DNA of 64,000 bases, from positions 10,088,685 to 10,152,684 of the forward strand of contig OZ007515.1 in NCBI GenBank assembly GCA_963931865.1, written 5' to 3'. The DNA is from Axinella damicornis (taxonomy: Eukaryota; Porifera; Demospongiae; Axinellida; Axinellidae). Below the pieces are notes generated by a model, which saw only the letters and a list, made by a program, of their open reading frames with translations, searched no databases and had not been told where the DNA came from. Made by a program: the position numbers and the translations under genes. Of the stretch, positions 63,808 to 64,000 are shown one piece after another (the first letter of the stretch is position 1; each line of letters begins with the position of its first letter).

Positions 63808-64000
63808 GTAAGTCCACCTCCCCGAGCTGGCAGACAGGGTAGACTGTGCCAAGAGATCTGTCATGTTACAATACAATTTTGTCTGGTCCGGTCTCCATTT
63901 CACTGACTCCGTCTTGTTGAATGAACTTGAGACTAGTACACTGTGACATGTATACTTTGTACTATCGTTTCCATAGATACGCACGTACAGCATGCCAAAT

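Overview
The window looks like nuclear DNA of an early-branching metazoan, most likely a sponge. This is inferred from the content: intron-containing animal genes (HDAC1/2, PREB/Sec12, CC2D2A), very large ankyrin-Roc-COR proteins, and dense short hairpin elements and microsatellites. No species can be named from the sequence alone.

Layout. 0.3-3.0 kb is copy A of a segmental duplication, ending in a 700-bp (CCCT)n array. 3.72-4.88 kb (+) holds the last five exons of a CC2D2A-like transition-zone gene. 6.86-12.72 kb (-) is a giant ankyrin-Roc-COR gene, most of it in one 5.3-kb exon. 13.2-15.7 kb is copy B of the duplication. 15.7-24.3 kb has no gene I can support but is rich in inverted repeats. 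24.4-31.6 kb (-) is a second ankyrin-Roc-COR paralogue in four exons, with a proline/STP-rich insert. 34.0-56.4 kb (-) is a PREB/Sec12-like WD40 gene whose long introns are packed with palindromes, including one 1.13 kb long. 56.59-63.8 kb (+) is a class I histone deacetylase (HDAC1/2), cut by the window end before its C-terminal tail.

How the genes relate. PREB and HDAC are head to head, with 185 bp between their start codons, which suggests a shared bidirectional promoter. CC2D2A and the first ankyrin-Roc-COR gene are tail to tail. The two ankyrin-Roc-COR genes are paralogues on the same strand about 12 kb apart. Both have N-terminal ankyrin repeats, a Roc-type GTPase (P-loop, DxAGQ switch, SH-D/K base-recognition motif) and a COR-like C-terminal region, so they look like candidate sensor or scaffold GTPases.

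The most unusual genome-level pattern is at 3' splice sites. About a dozen acceptors in all three long-intron genes and in the second ankyrin-Roc-COR gene are preceded by expanded pyrimidine- or CA-rich tracts of about 25-700 bp, always with the pyrimidine-rich strand in the sense orientation. The second pattern is a family of hairpin elements with ends resembling TAGCCTCGTTCCCAGGCC, ranging from a 35-bp bare hairpin to elements of about 600 bp.

Exon borders were placed by eye from reading frame, GT/AG sites and remembered family conservation. No alignment was run.
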